DNA from: Candidatus Woesearchaeota archaeon
Lineage (GTDB): Archaea; Nanobdellota; Nanobdellia; Woesearchaeales; UBA12501
Direction: 5' to 3'
DNA: 6,476 nucleotides
NCBI GenBank assembly: GCA_016177315.1
Contig: JACOVN010000155.1
Span: 1-6,476 of the forward strand
A program made the translations under genes and the position numbers. Below the pieces are notes generated by a model, which was not told the origin of the DNA, made no database searches, and saw only the letters and a list, made by a program, of their open reading frames with translations. This document shows, piece by piece, positions 4,804-6,476 of this stretch. Numbering within the stretch: position 1 is the first letter of the stretch; each line of letters begins with the position of its first letter.

Positions 4804-5751
4804 TTAGAAATATGCTCGAAGGTTTTCTGCAATGCGCTGCTGCACATCCCCCACCATCCCCTCAAACTCCTGTCCTGTAATCAGCTCAAAGTTCTCAATG
4901 TACCTTTGGGCTGCAGCAACCTTCAAATCGTCTGTTAACGCTGGAGGCTTTCCTTCGCCCATGAATCCTCTTTCTATCAGCCATTGCCGGACAAATTCCT
5001 TATCCAGCATTTGCTGATCCATGCTTACGTTGAAGAGCTGCTCGTAGGACTTTGCATGCCAGAACCTCGAAGAATCTGGAGTGTGGATTTCATCAATCAG
5101 CACCAATTCTCCATCCAGAAGGCCAAATTCATATTTTGTATCTACTAAAATCAGGCCATGCTTTGCTGCAATTTCTGTTCCTTTCTCAAAAAGGTGCAAT
5201 GCAGCATCTTCCATGTCCTCATAAAGATGCTTTTCCACTATTTTCTCCCTGAGTATTTCCTCTCTCGAAACCGGTTTATCGTGCTTTCCGTATTGCTCTT
5301 TTGTTGTAGGCGTCAGAATAGATTGCTTGAATTTCTGATCTTTCTTCAATCCTTCCTTGAAGGTAATCCCATAAAGCTGTCTTTTGCCAGCAGCATACTC
5401 TCTCCACAGGCTTCCGGTTATGTAGCCTCTCACGACCATCTCAATGGGGATGGCCTTGCATTCCTCTACCACCATAACATTAGGGTCAGGGTTATCGAGC
5501 ACATGATTGCGAACGATATGCTTTGTTTTATCAAACCAGAAAGCTGCCATCTGATTCAATACCTGTCCCTTGAATGGAATAGTTCCTAAAACATGGTCAA
5601 AGGCAGAAATTCTGTCTGTGGTAATAATGATCATCCTCTCCTGCTGCCGGTACACGTCCCTGACTTTGCCCTGGTATCGTTCTCCCAAGGGAAGGTCTGT
5701 TTTCTCCAAAGCAAAGCGGATTTGCTTTTGAATATCCTCTTTTGATATCAT
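4804..5751 (-). CDS. purC: SAICAR synthase PurC, long form
   Basis: PurC joins aspartate to CAIR using ATP in de novo purine synthesis. The 315-residue protein carries both family signatures: IPIEMVVRGYITGS (101-114) and LVDTKYEFG (202-210). It also has the ATP-site motif GKVRDVY (28-34), ITTDRISAFD (43-52) and IDEIHTPDSSRFW (219-231). The length and the ISAFD-type N-terminal half match the roughly 300-residue form known from yeast Ade1 and many bacteria. They do not match the roughly 240-residue form of E. coli, Bacillus and the archaea I know. The ATG (5749-5751) overlaps the stop of the upstream HAD gene as ATGA, and an SD GAGGT (minus strand 5759-5763) lies seven bases before it. The gene converges on the unrecognised protein at 3728-4792 with 11 bases between stop codons. 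No other purine gene is in the window. All key motifs are intact, so the enzyme should be active. Confidence 0.97.
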   Translation of the reverse strand: MISKEDIQKQIRFALEKTDLPLGERYQGKVRDVYRQQERMIIITTDRISAFDHVLGTIPFKGQVLNQMAAFWFDKTKHIVRNHVLDNPDPNVMVVEECKAIPIEMVVRGYITGSLWREYAAGKRQLYGITFKEGLKKDQKFKQSILTPTTKEQYGKHDKPVSREEILREKIVEKHLYEDMEDAALHLFEKGTEIAAKHGLILVDTKYEFGLLDGELVLIDEIHTPDSSRFWHAKSYEQLFNVSMDQQMLDKEFVRQWLIERGFMGEGKPPALTDDLKVAAAQRYIENFELITGQEFEGMVGDVQQRIAENLRAYF

Positions 5752-6410
5752 CTTCCCAACCTCTGAATGGCAGCGAGCGTTATCTCACGAAAGCCCCCCA
5801 CAATAAGATCTGCTCCTGCCCTTTTTAATTTTTTCCTCGGAAAGGAGTTGGTTACGGCAATGACTCTTGCACCAGCTCGTTTTGCTGCAATGATGCCTGC
5901 TAGGGAATCCTCGATAACAACGCATTCCGATGGCTTTGCTTCTAGCTTTTTTCTTGCTCTGATGTAAATCTCCGGGTTCGGCTTGTTCCTTTTTACCATA
6001 TCCCCATGCAGCACGACATCAAAGTTTCTTAGATTCCATTGAACCGCTTTCATGTTCGCATAAAGCTTTTCCTTATGCCCAGAGGTGGCAAGGGCAGTTT
6101 TCAGTCCTGCCCTCCTTAATGCCCTGAATAGAGATAGAAACCCAGGGAATATTCGTATTCTCCCCCTCACCAACAGCAGGTAATTCTTCTTGCTCTGCTT
6201 CAGGATTTTGTGCAGATTGATTCTGTGGTTGTGCTTCCTTGCCAACGCCTGCATCACATTGCTGATTCCAGTCCCAATCAAGGGCAGCATGTCTTTCCGG
6301 GTAATAGTAATGCCATAGAGCTCCTGGAAGGATTTCTTTGCGCTTAAGAAGGAAACAGGCTCAGAATCGACAATGGTTCCGTCGCTGTCGAAGATCACTG
6401 CTTTGATCAT
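5748..6410 (-). CDS. HAD-superfamily phosphatase, beta-phosphoglucomutase / phosphoglycolate phosphatase type
   Basis: The 220-residue protein has all four HAD motifs. Motif I is FDSDGTIVDSEP with nucleophile Asp8 and acid/base Asp10. Motif II is ATS with Thr109/Ser110. Motif III is Lys143 in NKPNPEIY, and motif IV is IEDSLAG with Glu167/Asp168. An alpha-helical cap of about 65 residues (about 17-83) sits between motifs I and II, placing it in subfamily I. Members hydrolyse small phosphate esters or interconvert sugar phosphates; the substrate cannot be read from sequence. The cap and C-terminal part are unusually rich in Lys and Arg. It is the first gene of an operon with purC (four-base overlap), so a link to nucleotide or PRPP-derived metabolites is possible but unproven. 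A TATA box 27 bp upstream and no SD suggest a leaderless mRNA. Confidence 0.93.
   Translation of the reverse strand: MIKAVIFDSDGTIVDSEPVSFLSAKKSFQELYGITITRKDMLPLIGTGISNVMQALARKHNHRINLHKILKQSKKNYLLLVRGRIRIFPGFLSLFRALRRAGLKTALATSGHKEKLYANMKAVQWNLRNFDVVLHGDMVKRNKPNPEIYIRARKKLEAKPSECVVIEDSLAGIIAAKRAGARVIAVTNSFPRKKLKRAGADLIVGGFREITLAAIQRLGR
5759..5763 (-). promoter_or_regulatory. SD motif GAGGT of purC, inside the end of the HAD gene
   Basis: The minus strand reads GAGGTTGGGAAG directly before the purC ATG, with seven bases between GAGGT and the start. It lies within the coding sequence of the HAD gene and supports coupled translation of purC after the ATGA overlap. Confidence 0.7.
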
Positions 6411-6432
6411 GTTGCCGACTGGAAAAGAGAGG

Positions 6433-6442
6433 ATTTAAAAAG
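6433..6442 (-). promoter_or_regulatory. TATA box of the HAD-purC operon, leaderless transcript predicted
   Basis: The minus strand reads CTTTTTAAAT. The TTTAAA core is centred at 6436.5, 26.5 bp before the A of the HAD start codon at 6410, and no SD motif lies between. The geometry is the same as for aIF1A and the RDD gene. Confidence 0.7.
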
Positions 6443-6476
6443 TTATGCCTGTTCTATTTTCTTTCCTGCTCGAACA

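Noticed and set aside
5158..5589. Plus-strand open frame of 143 codons opposite purC
   Set aside because: It is antisense to the conserved signatures of purC and shows no protein-like features of its own.
6446..6476. Imperfect inverted repeat with TGTTC/GAACA arms upstream of the HAD promoter
   Set aside because: The arms are five bases and widely spaced, and the region is cut by the window end; it is not above chance.
1..6476. tRNA genes, rRNA genes, CRISPR arrays, insertion sequences
   Set aside because: On reading through both strands I saw no tRNA-like stems with TTCRA arms, no spaced direct repeats, and no transposase or terminal repeats.

Overview
This window looks archaeal. It carries translation initiation factor 1A and ribosomal protein S17e, proteins of archaea and eukaryotes but not bacteria. 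Four places have TATA-like boxes of the archaeal kind, three of them about 27 bp upstream of a start codon, and one gene ends at an oligo-T tract of the archaeal terminator type. Compact packing, several unrecognised proteins, a bacterial-looking SppA/RDD pair and a long-form PurC would fit a DPANN lineage such as Woesearchaeota. That placement is an inference and the window alone does not prove it.

Layout from left to right. (1) Positions 1-1254 (+) are the 3' part of an unrecognised protein with an EF-hand-like loop; its start lies outside the window. (2) Tail to tail with it, sharing four bases at the stop codons, is a minus-strand two-gene operon: an RDD-family membrane protein (2156-2656) followed, with an ATGA overlap, by the membrane-anchored signal peptide peptidase SppA (1251-2159). 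(3) Upstream on the same strand is a 64-residue Cys/His-rich two-helix membrane protein resembling the LiaI-LiaF-like fold (2725-2919). Its leader carries two perfect palindromes, one over the predicted transcription start and one enclosing the Shine-Dalgarno (SD) sequence. (4) Divergently, on the plus strand, come aIF1A (3109-3453), ribosomal protein S17e (3463-3654) and an unrecognised 354-residue protein with a possible helix-turn-helix (3728-4792). (5) Convergent with these is a minus-strand operon of a HAD-family phosphatase (5748-6410) and purC (4804-5751), again joined by ATGA.

How the parts fit: aIF1A and S17e serve translation initiation and the small ribosomal subunit. PurC performs one step of purine synthesis. 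SppA and the RDD protein recall the Bacillus subtilis SppA-SppI protease-inhibitor pair. With the LiaI-like protein next door, they suggest an envelope-maintenance neighbourhood, which is inference. The first gene of each of three operons appears leaderless, while downstream genes have SD motifs (GAGGT or GGTG). The LiaI-like gene is the exception, with its own structured leader. No gap exceeds 300 bases; the largest non-coding stretch, 2920-3108, is dense with regulatory-looking sequence.
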